A stretch of 64,000 nt of DNA from Pomphorhynchus laevis (GCA_012934845.2 WNNJ02003166.1:62001-126000), one strand, 5' to 3'; numbered from the stretch's first letter, positions 22,641-34,925 are shown. Notes: generated from the letters alone by a model not told the origin. Program-made: numbers and translations.

Positions 22641-23205
22641 GCAAAACGTGACAGTTAATTGCTGATAGGTTTAGTTTAAAATCCTTATTTAGTAGAGTAT
22701 TAATATCAGTTAACTAATAACAATGTTAATTGCTCTTGCAAATAACCTTTGTATTTTGCCATTGTTAATTACAGATGATATATGCCGTTTATACCTGAAC
22801 TATTATAACTTCTACGTTTTATTGATACGTAATAATTAGAAAGTAACATTTTTTATCACTTCTGGCTTGCATGTACTTTCTACTTTGTTTATCTGATTTT
22901 CACAAGCATCGTTCTCAATCATATATATATCGTTCTCAATCATAAATATATCGTTCTCAATTAACTTTATCGTTTATATCCTTAATAATAAGAGAGGAAA
23001 ATTTGCAATTTAATCCGTAGTAAGTGTTTTAAGTTAATATAATTATTTATATAATTAAATAACCTGACCAAATAAATAAATTTCAGCAAAAAAGTCACTT
23101 TGATAGAATGGTTACACAAACCAATGATTGAGTTGTGACATGTTCAGATACAGATGTAAATGTGACATCAATGTTAGCATGTTCTCTTTACAGAGTCAGA
23201 TTATT
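22641..23205. other. A+T-rich region, no gene recognised
   Basis: Contains a triple short repeat ATCGTTCTCAATCATA at about 22910-22960; otherwise nothing recognised. Confidence 0.45.
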
Positions 23206-23660
23206 TCAGGTGATTAGTGGGTAACTGAATCTACGTATTTAATATAATTAAAGAATAAAAATAAATAAACAAAAAAATAATTAACGTATTTATACTATTT
23301 ATATATTAAAAATAATGCTAAATAAAATAATTAAATCTTAAATAACTGATAAAAAATGAAGAAAATAATAATGCTAAATCAATAAATAAAAATTTAAGAT
23401 AATAAATAATTATTAATAATTGTTATAAGATTTTATATAATCAACAGATGATGCATCAAAATAAGGATTTATATTATTTATAAATAAAAATATATGTTTA
23501 ATAAAATTTAAATAATAAAATTAATAAATTATAATTAAAAGAGACGCTGTATGAGAATAAAATTAGAGGTCATTAGGAGGAACTGATTTAAATTAAAAGT
23601 CAATTTTTATGAATTGACTGATAAATAACAGACGATGTACAATAGTTTCAGTAGTATAAG
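23206..23660 (-). mobile_element. Naiad-like PLE tails, minus strand
   Basis: Tail end near 23215 (GGTAACTGAATCTACGTATT, reverse) followed by tail sequence; a short module fragment at 23560-23590 (TTAGAGGTCATTAGGAGGAA) and another tail to 23640. Confidence 0.6.
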
Positions 23661-23879
23661 GCTTGATTAGTATTTAAATGCTTGGAATTAAAATGCATAA
23701 AATGCTTTTATGATTGTATCTAATGGTTGGTCGTTTGGTCCAAGTTAAGATTGAAATTTTAAATTGAAATTAAAAAAAGTCTATTTTTATGAATGACAAT
23801 ATTTTTATAATAAGATTGTAAATAAGGCGAAGAGACATAATTCTTTAATACACAATTTCGATCCATTATTTTAGTGCCC
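23661..23879. other. Spacer with a weak PLE-family-3-like stretch
   Basis: GGCGAAGAGACATAATTC with AATTTCGATCCATTATTTTA (23827-23875) faintly resembles the 31860-31910 repeat; otherwise unremarkable. Confidence 0.3.
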
Positions 23880-25480
23880 AATGACGGATGACTTATATCA
23901 AGTTAAAATAAAAAATTGAAATTTTAAATAAAAGTCATTTTTATGAATTGACTAATAAATAACAGACGTTGTGTCTTAATAAGGATTAGAGGTCATAAGA
24001 AGGAACTGATATGTTATAAGGTTTAGGCAAATATTCCAGGACCCAACAAAGCAGCAAGGCCAAATACGTGATATTGACGTAATACAAAGTTATTATTTAT
24101 TATCCATCCGTAAAAATTTTACGCTAATAATTTTATATTTATTTTTAATGTTATTGTGTTGATTTTTATATTTTACTACTTTCTGTTTGATGGTATTTTT
24201 ATAGTAATCGAGTTTAAAATATGTATCTATTAAATTATTTAAATGATTTTGAAGATAGTCAATGTCATGACAATTCTTAAAATTTCATTATTTAATGTAA
24301 ACGAATCGAGAGAAGTCAATGCAATTTTTTAATAATAATAATATTTTTATTTATCATTAATATTGGTTTTATCAAGAATGAGGCTACATGGACGTATCAT
24401 CAATATATCGAAACATATATTTCATATATATAGTTTAGATTTAGTTTTTACACAGTTATGAACAAATTCATATTATATAAAGCTTAAAAATAAGTCAGCT
24501 ATAATTGGGCTACTATTACCACCCATTGGAACACATTTTACTTGTCTAAATATTGATGTCCCTACTTTTAAATAATTTTGATTTATCAAAATATTTAAAA
24601 ATTCCATTAATTCAATTTTATCCATATATTTATATTTACTTGATGGTTTAATTTTTGTTAGATAGGCGTTATAATTATTATAACATATATATGTATATCT
24701 TTTTCCGAATATAATGTTAATTAATTTTACTAACGCTTATTTAATATTTACTAAATCTAGATTTGTATAAAGCGTACTAAAATCGTATGTATTTATATTT
24801 TGAAAATTTATTCCTTTTGTCTGTTCTAAAAATTCTTTTGTAGAATTAATACTGAAATAGTGTTTTATGCCAGTATTAATTTCGATCATTGCAATATTTT
24901 TGTAAGTGTGTTTTAATTGCTTTAAATATGTTATTTATATAAACCGAAAGTGGTTTTAATGTACAATTAATAGCACTACATATGAACCCAGATTTTATTA
25001 GATTTTTATGTAATTTTGTATTCCAATATAATATGGGTATAGTTTTATTATCTGATTCAACCTTTATACCCTTTTTATCTATTATAGAACAGTGGCTTGT
25101 AATAATTGTTTCTAAACTCAACTCACTACGTTCATGTTGGATTTACATTTGAATCATTATAATTAACTTCTTTCATCATTATATCATGAAGTTTTTTGCA
25201 TATGAAGACAAAGTTATTACTAGCTTTATCAATATTTGTTATTATATAGTTATCCTTTAATTTAGTAAGTTCTTTATACATATCTTTATTAATTTTATCT
25301 TTCCTTTTATAATTGTTTGTTATTTTCATTTTATTTTTAATTTTATCAAATATATAATCTTTCCAAATTTTTATCTTAGATATATTCGAGCTTTCACTAT
25401 TAATCAGCTTACTAAAATAAGCATTTAAGTTATTATATAACGAATTGTAAGGTATAGTTTACAATTCGTACCTTACAATA
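23880..25480 (-). mobile_element. Naiad-like PLE copy, minus strand, broken
   Basis: From the 5' side: 25329-25132 holds the YKRKDKINKDMYKELTKLKD and NIDKASNNFVFICKKLHD segment; 25121-24876 holds IITSHCSIIDKKGIKVE and ILYWNTKLHKNLIK; 24790-24490 holds the STLYTNLDL, MDKIELIES and QVKCVPMGGNSSPIIA segments; the RYIDD box is almost deleted (24480-24370); coding sequence resumes towards the C-terminus near 24300 and the 3' module and tail follow (24075-23880). Several frame changes. No GIY-YIG region. Confidence 0.8.
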
Positions 25481-25499
25481 ATATATACCTTACAATAAG

Positions 25500-25650
25500 G
25501 TATATTTATTTAGGTATAGTTTTATTATCTGATTCAATTTTTATATCCTTCTTATCCATTATAGAACAATGACTTGTAATAATTGTTTCTAAACTTAAAT
25601 CACTGCATGCATATGTTGTGTTTATATTTAAATCATTTTTAGCAACTGCT
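25500..25650 (-). mobile_element. Naiad-like PLE scrap, minus strand
   Basis: Repeats the segment encoding SLETIITSHCSIMDKK (compare 25060-25130) and nothing else; separated from the preceding copy by a short palindromic AAGGTATA stretch. Confidence 0.6.
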
Positions 25651-26009
25651 TGTGTGTTTACATTATCGCATTATCGTTTCTGATACATATCTGTATGTAT
25701 CATATAGATATTATAAGTGGAAATCATATAGATATATAAAGTGGAAACTTTTAATTGATGATAAACAATATGCTTTTTAAATAAATCAAATTTCATCAGA
25801 GGAAATACGCCATAATAACGTCAAACTTATCAAATACGTCAAGCTTATTACAACGAGCGTGTTATCAAATGTCAATTCGAGAAGTTTTTGCAATGGATAA
25901 TTAAACAACACCACTACCAGATAAATGCGAGCCTAATAATGGAGATGTCATGCGTACTGATAAGAGCCACTCTGATGATAACAAAATGATAGCAATCTAT
26001 CTTGTCTGT
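25651..26009. other. Spacer with a PLE module scrap
   Basis: ATTTCATCAGAGGAAATACG at 25791-25810 is the start of a PLE 3' module; the rest is unrecognised. Confidence 0.4.
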
Positions 26010-28537
26010 TTTCGGACTTTGTAAGTACACGTGGTGGGAGGCCATCTGTAGTAGCGAAACTTGCCGAACTCATGGATACAGTGGTGCCTAACCCTGACGA
26101 AGAGGTGACCTGACGGGAGGCCTGCTCTGGCTACCACCTGTCAACAACAACGCTCATGATCAGACAATTGATCGGAGGGCGAAATCAAAATGATCGAGAG
26201 GATCAAATTCGTTATAAGGTAGTTTAAAATATAGAGAACGGTGAAGTCAAGAGGGCGCTACGGACGTTGCGTTCAGATACTACTCTTCTGCCCTGACACA
26301 CATATAAAGCTAAATCGCTACATCAGCTGCATCCAACACGGTGCTTCCACGCCCAAAATTCTCCATTATTAAAGATGGACGTTGCTATACCTGCAGTGTC
26401 AGCTGATTCGCTTCTCGCAGTTTTGCGATTTTTTCCACCTTTTTCGGCAAGATGCCTAATGGCTTGAGGCCGTTCCATCTGAAGGATCTCATCGGTTATT
26501 CCTCTGAAGCCGAATCATATCACCTCATAAAAAAACACAACTAGGCATGGTGTCGTTGCTTCTTTCCGGCAGGGTACGTGATAGTGTAACTTCGATACTG
26601 TGTGGTGGCAGGCTGCTTGCTTTCGGGAATAAGCCAGGGGCACTTGGCCTCCTTAAGTGCAGCTGGGAGTTGGCGTCCCACGTGACATCAAAGCGGCTAT
26701 CCACGTTGCGCGAACGTTTTCGCATGATTCGGCTTGTTCCGACTGTGCACTGCTGAAGCTAGAATTCCAATAGGCGTTCAACAGCGTGAAGCGCGATGCT
26801 GTCTTCGACAGGGTTACGCGAGACGTTCCTGCGATGTTTCCGTTCGTCAGGTTATGATATAACAATCCAAGTCATCTATTTCCGGAACGAGATTATATCA
26901 TTTAGCAAAGGAGTTTAGCAGGGCGACCCTCTAAGCCCACTCTTGTTCTATCTTGCAGTCAATGACATGGCGCACATGATGAGGTCGTCTTTAAATATCT
27001 GGTATCTCGACGATTGTGTACTTTGAGGATCACTCGACACGTTGATATCTGATGTCGTTCATATCCATAAACTGAGAGCTGATATGGGATTGTTATTAAC
27101 TTCACAAAGTGCGGGATCACCGCAATCGATGAGTATTTAAACAGATATATTATAGACACTCTCCCGGGGTGTAGAAGAGTAGATCACGCAGACGCTCATT
27201 CGTTAGATTCTCCGATTGGCAACTCTGAGTTCAATATTGACACTAGGCTTGATCAGGTAATATACGAACTTGCCCGATCCGAGATTCGTTTGAATGAACT
27301 ACACAGACAAGATGCATTATTCTTAACCCGTCATTGTTTAACCCTTTCGAAAGTCGCTTTTCTGTCAAAACTCTGTATCTGAAGTGATCGATTAATGTGT
27401 TTTGACGAAAAGGTGTGGTCTATTTTGTGCAAGATCTTAAATATCGAGCTGCAGGATGAAGCGCGGAGGCAGCCTACTCCTGCTAGTTTCGCTCGGTAGG
27501 CTTGGAATCCGCCAAGCCCAAACATAGTGATTCTTGCTTAATGTTCTTCGGTTAAAGGATATGACGATTTGATTTGGAGAATCGAATCATCAAGACTACT
27601 TGAATCAGCAAGACTACTTGAATCAGCAAGACTACTTGAATCAGCGAGACTACTTTTGAAGAAGTAATCTTGCTTATTCATATTCGCTAAACGACGATTA
27701 CGACGATGATATCGCCCGTTGGGTAGCTGAGTACAGAGCCACCACTTTATTGAATCCGTCTATCCAAAAGTAATAGATCGTGGAATATTACCGAGCTCAT
27801 ATACGACTGCTTACTAAGGGAAGCCGAGACACCAGAAACTTGTTGGCAGTGTTATCGAAGATGGTAGGCTAATTTCCGGATGCGTTGCCCATCACAGCTG
27901 TTGGCACTCGTCTCGATGATCATAGCGGTAGGACTGAGACTTTGGGTCCTCTCGAGACAAGCCTTTACTTGCATCTACGGAGAAGAGGTAAATCGCGGAA
28001 GTACGTACCCTCTGGATTGCCTTCACACAAGCGCCAGACACATCCGTCACATCGGAGTAAACGAGATAATTCGGCTTGTGCTTGCAGCAACAGGCATACC
28101 TTCAAGGTTGGAACCGATTAACATCTCAATGATCGGTAAGAAACGCCTAGATAAAGCGACTCTCATCCCGTGGTAGTCCGGTCGTATTCTGATATGAGAC
28201 TTTATTTGTCCCAATACATCGGCACCGAACTACATATCTCAAGCTTTTACAGAAGGCAGTACCGTCGCCAGTGACGCAGAGGCAAGAAAAAGATCAAAAT
28301 ACAGAGATATTGATACCCGCAATAACGAGATCGCACCTGTGGCAATCGAAACGCTTAATGGCATATACTCGAGTGCAGCGTCGTTCCGCGGGCCAATAAG
28401 AATTAGGCTGGTTCGGACGACTGGCGACATCCGGTCATCGTCTTGGCTCATGCAAAAAATCATTGCGGCGATTGCGAGGGGCAACGTCGCCTGTTTTTTA
28501 GAGGACGCTGAAGACAGGACATTGCCAATCTTCTGAA
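26010..28537 (+). mobile_element. Non-LTR retrotransposon (LINE family A), copy 2, nearly complete RT region
   Basis: The longest copy of family A, about 2.5 kb, in many frames. In order: a cysteine-poor N-terminal part with GEVKRALRTLRSDTTLL (26232-26285), LRPFHLKDLIGYSSEA (26470-26515), SGRVRDSVTSILCGGRLLAF and NKPG (26565-26640), AFNSVKRDAVFDRVTRDVPA (26775-26835), GDPLSPLLFYLAVNDMAH (26920-26975), WYLDDCV (27001-27021, RT catalytic box intact), IPSRLEPINISMIGKKRLDK (28097-28155) and the C-terminal IIAAIARGNVACFLED (28459-28506). An internal 20-bp repeat sits at 27589-27652. It is broken by many stops and frame changes. Confidence 0.85.
27589..27652. repeat. 20-bp minisatellite inside LINE copy 2
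   Basis: Four copies of the unit CAAGACTACTTGAATCAG + variable AG dinucleotide, the last one with GCGAGACTAC. Found only in this copy, so it arose after insertion. Confidence 0.85.
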
Positions 28538-28549
28538 CTTGATAAAAAT

Positions 28550-28775
28550 TATTTAATTTATATTGAAATAAAATTTACAAAATTGACTTTTATAAATTTC
28601 AATTTGAAATTAAACTAGATTTAAATTATAAGAAATTTTATATAACAAGTATTAATTATTTAATTTTTTTATTAATTTTTTAAATTTTTTCTCATTATTT
28701 TTTATTTGTAAATAATATAAAATACGTAGGTAGACTCAGTAAGCTAATCTGATTTATTTTCATCAATTCGTATAA
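28550..28775 (+). mobile_element. Naiad-like PLE tail
   Basis: Tail only, from AAATTGACTTTTATAAATTT (28577) to AAATACGTAGGTAGACTCAG (28721-28740), with a 4-bp duplication inside the end motif. It directly abuts LINE copy 2. Confidence 0.65.
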
Positions 28776-28883
28776 ATCCAGCATAAATATTGTGATTTGC
28801 ACATCCCTACTCTAAGAACGATTGTAGTCTATAAAATTCTCTAAACAAGAGAATCTAATTGAATCACAACTTACACTTAAAAC

Positions 28884-28956
28884 CGTCCGCGGCAGGACTC
28901 GAACCTGCAATCTTCTGATCCGAAGTCAGACACCTTATCCATTAGGCCACGCGGAC
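28884..28956 (-). tRNA. tRNA-Arg (anticodon TCG)
   Basis: A complete 73-nt cloverleaf on the minus strand. The acceptor stem GTCCGCG (28956-28950) pairs perfectly with CGCGGAC (28891-28885), with discriminator G at 28884. The D arm contains GGCCTAATGGATAAGG, the anticodon loop is CTTCGGA between TCTGA and TCAGA, and the T arm GCAGG-TTCGAGT-CCTGC holds the B box. A TTTT run follows immediately downstream on the minus strand (plus AAAA at 28879-28882), the usual Pol III end. No intron. CCA is not encoded, as in eukaryotes. Apparently a functional gene standing alone among retroelement debris. Confidence 0.97.
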
Positions 28957-28975
28957 ACCGCAAACATGTAGTTGT

Positions 28976-29153
28976 CTTAGAATATACTATTTATATCTTA
29001 TTTTAATTTTTTAATAAGTCTAAATAAGACTAGTTTTATTAAAAATAAGACTAATAAAATATAACTGAAATAAGACTTATGAGATATAAGAATATAAGAC
29101 TAAGACTAATAAGACTAAAAGACTAATATGACTGGAATAAAATAAGACTGATA
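28976..29153. other. Simple-sequence spacer rich in AATAAGACT
   Basis: Many irregular copies of AATAAGACTA/TAAGACTAAT between the tRNA and the next PLE copy. Confidence 0.7.
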
Positions 29154-30225
29154 AAGTTAAAAATAAAATGAAAATAACAAACAATTATAAAAGAAAAGAT
29201 AAAATTAATAAAGATTTGTATAAAGAACTTACTAAATTAAAGCATAACTATATAATTTAATAAGCTAACTATTCTAACTATCAACTATTGATAAAGCTAG
29301 TAATAACTTTATCTTCATATGCAAAAAGCTTTATTATGATATACTAATGAAAGAGGTTAATTCTAATGATTTAAATGTAAATCCAACATATGAACGTAGT
29401 GAGTTGAGTTTAGAAACAATTATTACAAAGCACTGTTCTATAATGGAAAAAGGGTATAAAGGTTAAATCAGATAATAAAACTATACTTATATTATATTGG
29501 AATCCAAAATTACATAAAAAACATAGATTAGTTCTAGATTTTGAACAGACAAAAGGAATAAATTTTCAAAATATAAATACATACGATTTTAGTACTCTTT
29601 ATACAAATCTAGATTTAGTAGATATTAAAGAAGCGTTAGTAAAATTAATTAATCTTATATTCGGAAAAATATATACATATATATGTTATATTATCTATAA
29701 CGCCTATCTAACAAAAACTAAATAATCAAGTAAATATAAATATATGGATAAAATTGAATTAATAGAATCCTTAAATATTTTGATAAATCAAAATTATTTA
29801 AATGTAGGGACATCTATATTTAGACAAGTAAAAGGTGTTCCAATGGGTGGTAATAGAAGCTCAATTATAGCTGACTTGTTTTTAAGCTTTATAGAATATA
29901 AATTTGTTCATAACTGTGTAAAAACTAAATCTAAACTATATAAAGATATGAAATATATGTTTTGATACATTGATGATATATGTGTATTTAATTCTAATAA
30001 TTTTTATTCAATTAGTGAGCACATTTATCCAGAAAGCCTTATTCTTAACAAAACCAATATTAATGATAAAGAAGGTGTATATCTAGATATGAACATTAAA
30101 TTAACATTAACTAAAATTACTATTAATTTATATCGTAAAGATGACATATTTAAATCTACAAGAAACATATTTTAGCATGAGCATTCATGCATACCATATA
30201 ATATAAAATATAATACATTAGATAA
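29154..30225 (+). pseudogene. Naiad-like PLE reverse transcriptase body, broken
   Basis: Plus-strand copy running from KMKITNNYKRKDKINKD to the segment before the C-terminus. Recognisable in order: a Lys/Asp motif (29285-29340), LSLETIITKHCSIMEK (29404-29450), NTYDFSTLYTNLDLVDIKEA (29575-29635), MDKIELIESLNILINQNYLN (29744-29803), QVKGVPMGGNRSSIIADLF (29827-29883) and YIDDICVF (29968-29990). The Arg of RYIDD is replaced by a TGA codon, most simply a CGA-to-TGA mutation as other copies have CGA. Segments between ILYWNPKLHK and the STLYTNL motif are deleted. The copy ends at 30225 against a minus-strand tail. Confidence 0.8.
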
Positions 30226-30300
30226 CTGAGTCTACGCATTTTATACATAAAAATATAGATAAATAATAAATAATTATATAAGATTTTATACCATTTATTA
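30222..30300 (-). mobile_element. Naiad-like PLE tail end, minus strand
   Basis: GATAACTGAGTCTACGCATT (30222-30241) is the reverse of the tail end motif; it faces the preceding body tail-to-tail. Confidence 0.6.
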
Positions 30301-30764
30301 TTCTATCAAGAAAAAATTTAAATTCTGATTGAAGGAATCGGGAATACTCAATTCCCGATTGAGTAAATAAATTAATATCATATATATGATATACATAATA
30401 TATATTTTTTATACGATATATATGATATATAAATAAAGATAAATAATAAATAATTATATAATATTTTATAGAATTAATAGTTATATATCAATAAAATTCT
30501 ATAATAAAATTAAATTTTTTTGTGAATTCATAAATAATATACGATGTATTCAAATGAAGAATAAATATGCAGACCCCAAGAACTGCTGTGTTATCTGGCC
30601 CTTATACACACGCAAGTGTTTATTATCAAAAATCATTAAACGACAGGTTGACTTATATCGTAAATATTTTGACATGTATTGTATATTGTATATACATATA
30701 CAATATATGTACAATATATATACAATATATATTATAATACATATATATTATATGTATTGTAATA
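30301..30764. other. A+T-rich region with TATATA and ACAATATAT runs
   Basis: Simple repeats (TATATATGATATA, TATACAATATAT); a 72-codon frame at 30554-30772 is an artefact of these. Nothing recognised. Confidence 0.5.
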
Positions 30765-30880
30765 CAATTTAAAAGTGAGAATTAGCAAAAATGCAGAATG
30801 ATTCGAGAAGACTGAATGTTTTAAACATCGATCGCCGTATAAACAAACAGCTGTTTATTTTTAGTTGCTAATGAAATATA
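30765..30880. repeat. Inverted-repeat partner of 37503-37620
   Basis: About 110 bp including AGAATGATTCGAGAAGACTG and CATCGATCGCCGTATAAACA match the reverse complement of 37503-37620 almost base for base. The pair brackets 6.6 kb. Family unknown. Confidence 0.85.
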
Positions 30881-30919
30881 CTAAATATTAATAATTATAA
30901 TAATTAATAATTATATACA

Positions 30920-32160
30920 TATCGGTATTGTTCAGTGATACGTACTATGTGCTCTTTAATTGTTCAAGGTGTTTTAACATCGAGTGAAATAATAAAATAA
31001 TAAATAATAAAATAATAATTTTAAATTTTGTACTATTTAAAAATTAATTCATTATAGTGAAATTAACTGTAAATTCTCGAAATATATAGCTGATGTCTTC
31101 ACCACTGTCGAGTTAATTACGAATTAACTCGACAGCAGAACAATTACGAATTGTTCTTTTAGTAAAATATAATTATTGCGCATTATTATAATCATTTGAT
31201 GTTAGCTTTTGTCAGCATCATCTGAAAACACAACACATTGTGCATAATATAATAAAATAATTTAAACATAATACTTTTTTGGAGTGGTATTATTCAAAAA
31301 TATTAACATTAATTGTTCAGGGCTTTTAAACATTGAGAGGAATAGAAAAAGAAAATGATTGTTTACAAATTTTCGACTTTTGCAGCATTCCTTTTCAAGT
31401 GTTATTTTTTGACATGAAAAACATAATGTATTTATACAACAAACCTGATTTTTCCAGTTCTAAGGTCTTGAAAAATGTAGACAGCCCATCCAGACGGCTG
31501 ATAAGACAAAGTATACACATTCATAGTTATTCTAACACGATGGATGGTAATAAGGACAATTGGAAGTTAGTTATCCCTACTATCACACTACAAAATCGGT
31601 AGAATTTTCATCGTTGGTTTCTTCCGCTTTTATTGTATAAATACATTTTTTTCTTTTTCATGTTAAAACTAGCACTTGAAAAGGACTATTGCAATAGTTG
31701 AAAATTTGTGAACAATAATTTCTTGTAGAGTTTTCATCGTTGGTTTCTTCCTTTTTATTGTATAAATACATTTATTTCTTTTTCATGTTAAAACTAGCAC
31801 TTGAAAAGGAATATTGCAATAGTCGAAAATCCGTGAACAATAATTTCTTGTAAATCAGGCGATGAGACGTCGTTATTTATTTCCAAATTTAGATCCAATA
31901 TTTCGGTGATACGTGGACACACCATTATCGAGGATTATTCAATTGTAATCAGTTTAATAATCAGAACTTTTAACTTTTCAAGTGTTATGATTTTAAGACT
32001 TGAAAAGGACTATTGCACTTGAAAAATAAAATTAAAATGACATAATACTCGAAAAGGACGAACATTTGTAAACAATAAAATCTTATTTTATTATTCCTCT
32101 CGGTGTTTAAACGCCTTGAACAATTGACTATCACATTGAACGTATCATTGGACATTTGTC
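30920..32160 (+). mobile_element. PLE family 3 copy bounded by inverted GTTCAAGG-type repeats
   Basis: The left boundary (about 30920-30990) and the reversed right boundary (about 32090-32160) share GATACGT, AATTGTTCAAGG and GAATAATAA over about 65 bp. Inside, 31333-31602 encodes a GIY-YIG C-terminal tail (see next entry), followed by a tandemly duplicated 3' UTR unit (31600-31725 and 31727-31850) with GTTTTCATCGTTGGTTTCTT and a near-palindrome GACTATTGCAATAGTC preceding GAAAA. The region 31440-32010 is repeated at 37975-38530. Confidence 0.65.
31333..31602 (+). pseudogene. PLE family 3 GIY-YIG C-terminal tail
   Basis: The second half of this 89-codon frame (about residues 37-85: NKPDFSSSKVLKNVDSPSRR, LIRQSIHIHSYSNTMDG, WKLVIPTI) resembles the end of PLE GIY-YIG domains, where a hydrophobic segment, an Arg-rich stretch, ESIHI with the catalytic Glu and a terminal LNR/LxxxY motif follow each other. 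Here the expected Glu is Gln (RQSIHI); the related copy at 37975-38100 has RESIHI. The upstream catalytic Tyr and Gly motifs are absent. Assignment rests on this pattern only. Confidence 0.45.
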
Positions 32161-33300
32161 AATTTATAAAAGATCCATATTTAATTTTTATAGTTTACTG
32201 TTGATCAAATTACAAAACTAAAGAGTATAAGTAAATATATAATTATAATACAATTATATAAATTGCAAGTAACTAGCCAACGAATTGACAGATATGATCG
32301 TAGTAATCAGCAGTACTGATGAATTATACTATTAAAATAAATTAGTCTTGAATTTGAAAAATATTGAATAAAATTGATATTGACTTCAAGTTAATTTATT
32401 TTAACATGCAGTAATTGTAATGGACAAATATTTACCATAACTTTTAACAAATCTTCAAATTGTCTGTTAAATATCGGTATATCGCAATATGATAAGCTTT
32501 CATGTAAGATCAATATGCATTTGAGTACAGTTTTCGGATAATCCTAAGTAAATAGTATTTAATAAATTTTAAAGATTTAAATCTCATCCAAATTAATTAA
32601 ACAATTTACTAAAGAATTTTATTCTATAAAATCATCGATTAAATGTTATGTTGAAAATTAAGTAACATTATAAAATATGTGCTCCTACCACATATTCAAA
32701 TATTAAATAGTATAAAATACGTAGTATATTATAAACCTGAAAACATAGAATAACATATGAATCGTCTCTTTGGAGAATGTATTGATCATCTTTTTAAGCT
32801 TAATAATTTCAATTAAATTGCATTTTTTAATTTTAAATAAGGTGGAATAAAGTTATTTAAATGTTTGACCATTTGCACGGTCATTATCAACAATCATCTG
32901 GAAAGTTACAATATAAATATGTAACTATATGTAATATATGTAATTACATGAATCGTCTTCAACAACATGTGTACAGAGGAGCAATCAAAAGCCATCTAAT
33001 ATAAAAACATAATATCAAACCCTGCAAAGATTATCTTATCAATAACACGAAGGTGTTAATGGGTAGTAATTGTCCTTAAATAATTACAAATAATGAATGC
33101 GTTGTCGATAAAGAAGCTACAAAATTAATAAATAAGAAGGATAAAAGATTCGTTTGAATCCTTCATGTCTTTTGATGATTCAATATAGTTATTTTATTTT
33201 TTTGTTATCCGTTTTACTGATTGATATCATAACTTTGCAGATTGTTGTCAATGACCAAAACAAATTGTCAAAAATTCAAATAATTTTAATCCACAATATG
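32161..33300. other. A+T-rich region, no gene recognised
   Basis: No exon with good splice sites found. A short TCCTACCACATATTCAAATA motif near 32685 anticipates the repeat at 33305. Confidence 0.45.
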
Positions 33301-33430
33301 TATAAATGGAGCTCCTACCACATATTCAAATATTAAATAGTATAAAATACGTAGTATATTATTAAATATTATAAATTAGTATATTTATATTATTTAATAG
33401 TATAAAATACCATAAATATTATAAAATAGG
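33265..33430 (+). repeat. Direct repeat, partner of 33930-34090
   Basis: TTCAAATAATTTTAATCCAC (33276-33295), GGAGCTCCTACCACATATTC and the A+T-rich stretch ending in ATACCATAAATATTATAAAA recur at 33930-34090 with few differences (period about 662). Its end merges into a PLE tail motif (GGTAGATTCAGTTAGCTGAT, 33430). Confidence 0.8.
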
Positions 33431-33549
33431 TAGATTCAGTTAGCTGATCCGATTGATAGAAGGAAATTTATTTTATATCGATTATTTCGGGATTCACAAA
33501 TTGTAATGAATTTGTTAATGTGATAAATAATAGTTAAATATTTAAGCAA

Positions 33550-33741
33550 ATGTTATTTTTAAAGTTAATAAGATTTAAAGTCGATATGATAGCTGGATTT
33601 TCAAGCATGGAGGTTGTTACGTGTGGAAAACTGGTCGATAAAATAGAATTCGTCCAGAATTGCTTGGTAAGTTCTGATGAATCATCATCTACATCTGATG
33701 AGGATTTCGATAAAAACGGCGTCGATCTCGACGATTGCTAG
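33550..33741 (+). CDS. Possible terminal exon, acidic C-terminus, unrecognised
   Basis: A 63-codon frame whose last part (SSDESSSTSDEDFDKNGVDL) is an acidic Ser-rich tail with balanced codon use, unlike the A+T-rich flanks; it ends at a stop codon at 33739. GATATGATAG|CTGG at about 33591 could be a 3' splice site, which would make this a last exon. No family recognised, and no upstream exon identified. It could also be chance. Confidence 0.3.
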   Translation: MLFLKLIRFKVDMIAGFSSMEVVTCGKLVDKIEFVQNCLVSSDESSSTSDEDFDKNGVDLDDC

Positions 33742-33929
33742 ACTGAAACAGACAGTTTTTTCTTAACTTAACTTAAAATTTTATTTTTGCATGTATAATT
33801 GTAATTTATAAAAATATTTGTAATTGAAATTTTGTGTATAGATTTAAAGTAAACAACATTACTTTGAAACAATGTTGTTTAAAAAACGATGTTGATTCGG
33901 AATGTATGGAACTATTCGAAATTGAATAG

Positions 33930-34090
33930 TCGAAAATTCAAATAATTTTAATCCACCTATGTCTATATGGAGCTCCTGCCACGAATTCAAATATATAATA
34001 GTATAAAACACGTAGTATATTATTTAATATTATAAATTAGTATATTTATATTATTTAATAGTATAAAATACCATAAATATTATAAAATAG
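33930..34090 (+). repeat. Direct repeat, partner of 33265-33430
   Basis: Second copy of the repeat described at 33265; it flanks the possible exon on the other side. Confidence 0.8.
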
Positions 34091-34199
34091 TAAGTATAAA
34101 TATTAAGTAACATTATACAACATTTTGGATGGACGTAATCTACTCAACCTTCAGTAAAAATAAAAAAATCAACAAATACAGTATTCAATCATATTAAAT

Positions 34200-34925
34200 G
34201 TAACTAAGTCAAGCTTTACAAATTGCAATTTTTAATTTTAACTTTATAAATTATATAAAATGTTATAACAATTATTTATTATTTATAATTATCCATTATT
34301 ATTTATTATTCAACTTTTAATTAAGAATTATTTTTGATATAAAATAGGTAGTTTCAGTTAGCTGATCTGATTTACAAATTTTTATTAGTTCACAATAAAC
34401 GTTATGTTAAATTTATTTATAATTTAAAATACGAAGACAGTCACCTGATCTGATTATTTTGTGCTGCAACTCATACTTTATTTATCAGATGATCCCCTTC
34501 TTTATACATCGTATATTATTCATTAGGCAATTCATAAAATTGATTTTATGAATCAATTTTATGGCAAGTCATACTTTATTAATCAGTCTTTCTTAAAGAC
34601 TGAATAGATATGGAACGATTTCAGAAAAATAACCATATTTTAATATGATTAGCTATATAACTATTCAAAATTAACGTCAATATTTAAAAAACTAATAGTA
34701 AAGCAGTTCTTCCTGATGACCTCTAATCCGTATTATAATGAATGATTATAATATATAATTGAAAATATAAATTAACTAAATTCAATTCATAAAATTGATT
34801 TTTATATTAAATTAAATTTGAAATAAAATCTTATATAACAATTTTTAATTAATATCTTTTTATTTTTTATTATTTAAATTTTATTTTGTATTATTTATCA
34901 TTTGTAAATATTAAATTAATGAATT
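34200..34925 (+). mobile_element. Naiad-like PLE tails, degraded
   Basis: Two tail ends (AGGTAGTTTCAGTTAGCTGA at 34348; ACGAAGACAGTCACCTGATC at 34431) and a module scrap (GCAGTTCTTCCTGATGACCT near 34703). A short palindromic duplication of ATAAAATTGATTTTATGAAT lies at 34535-34565. Confidence 0.55.

Noticed and set aside
29940-29970. Selenocysteine codon in the PLE RT (TGA before YIDD)
   Set aside because: All other copies have CGA (Arg) at this place; a single C-to-T change explains it.
30554-30772. 72-codon frame at 30554 as a gene
   Set aside because: Its second half is the translation of TATACAATATAT simple repeats.
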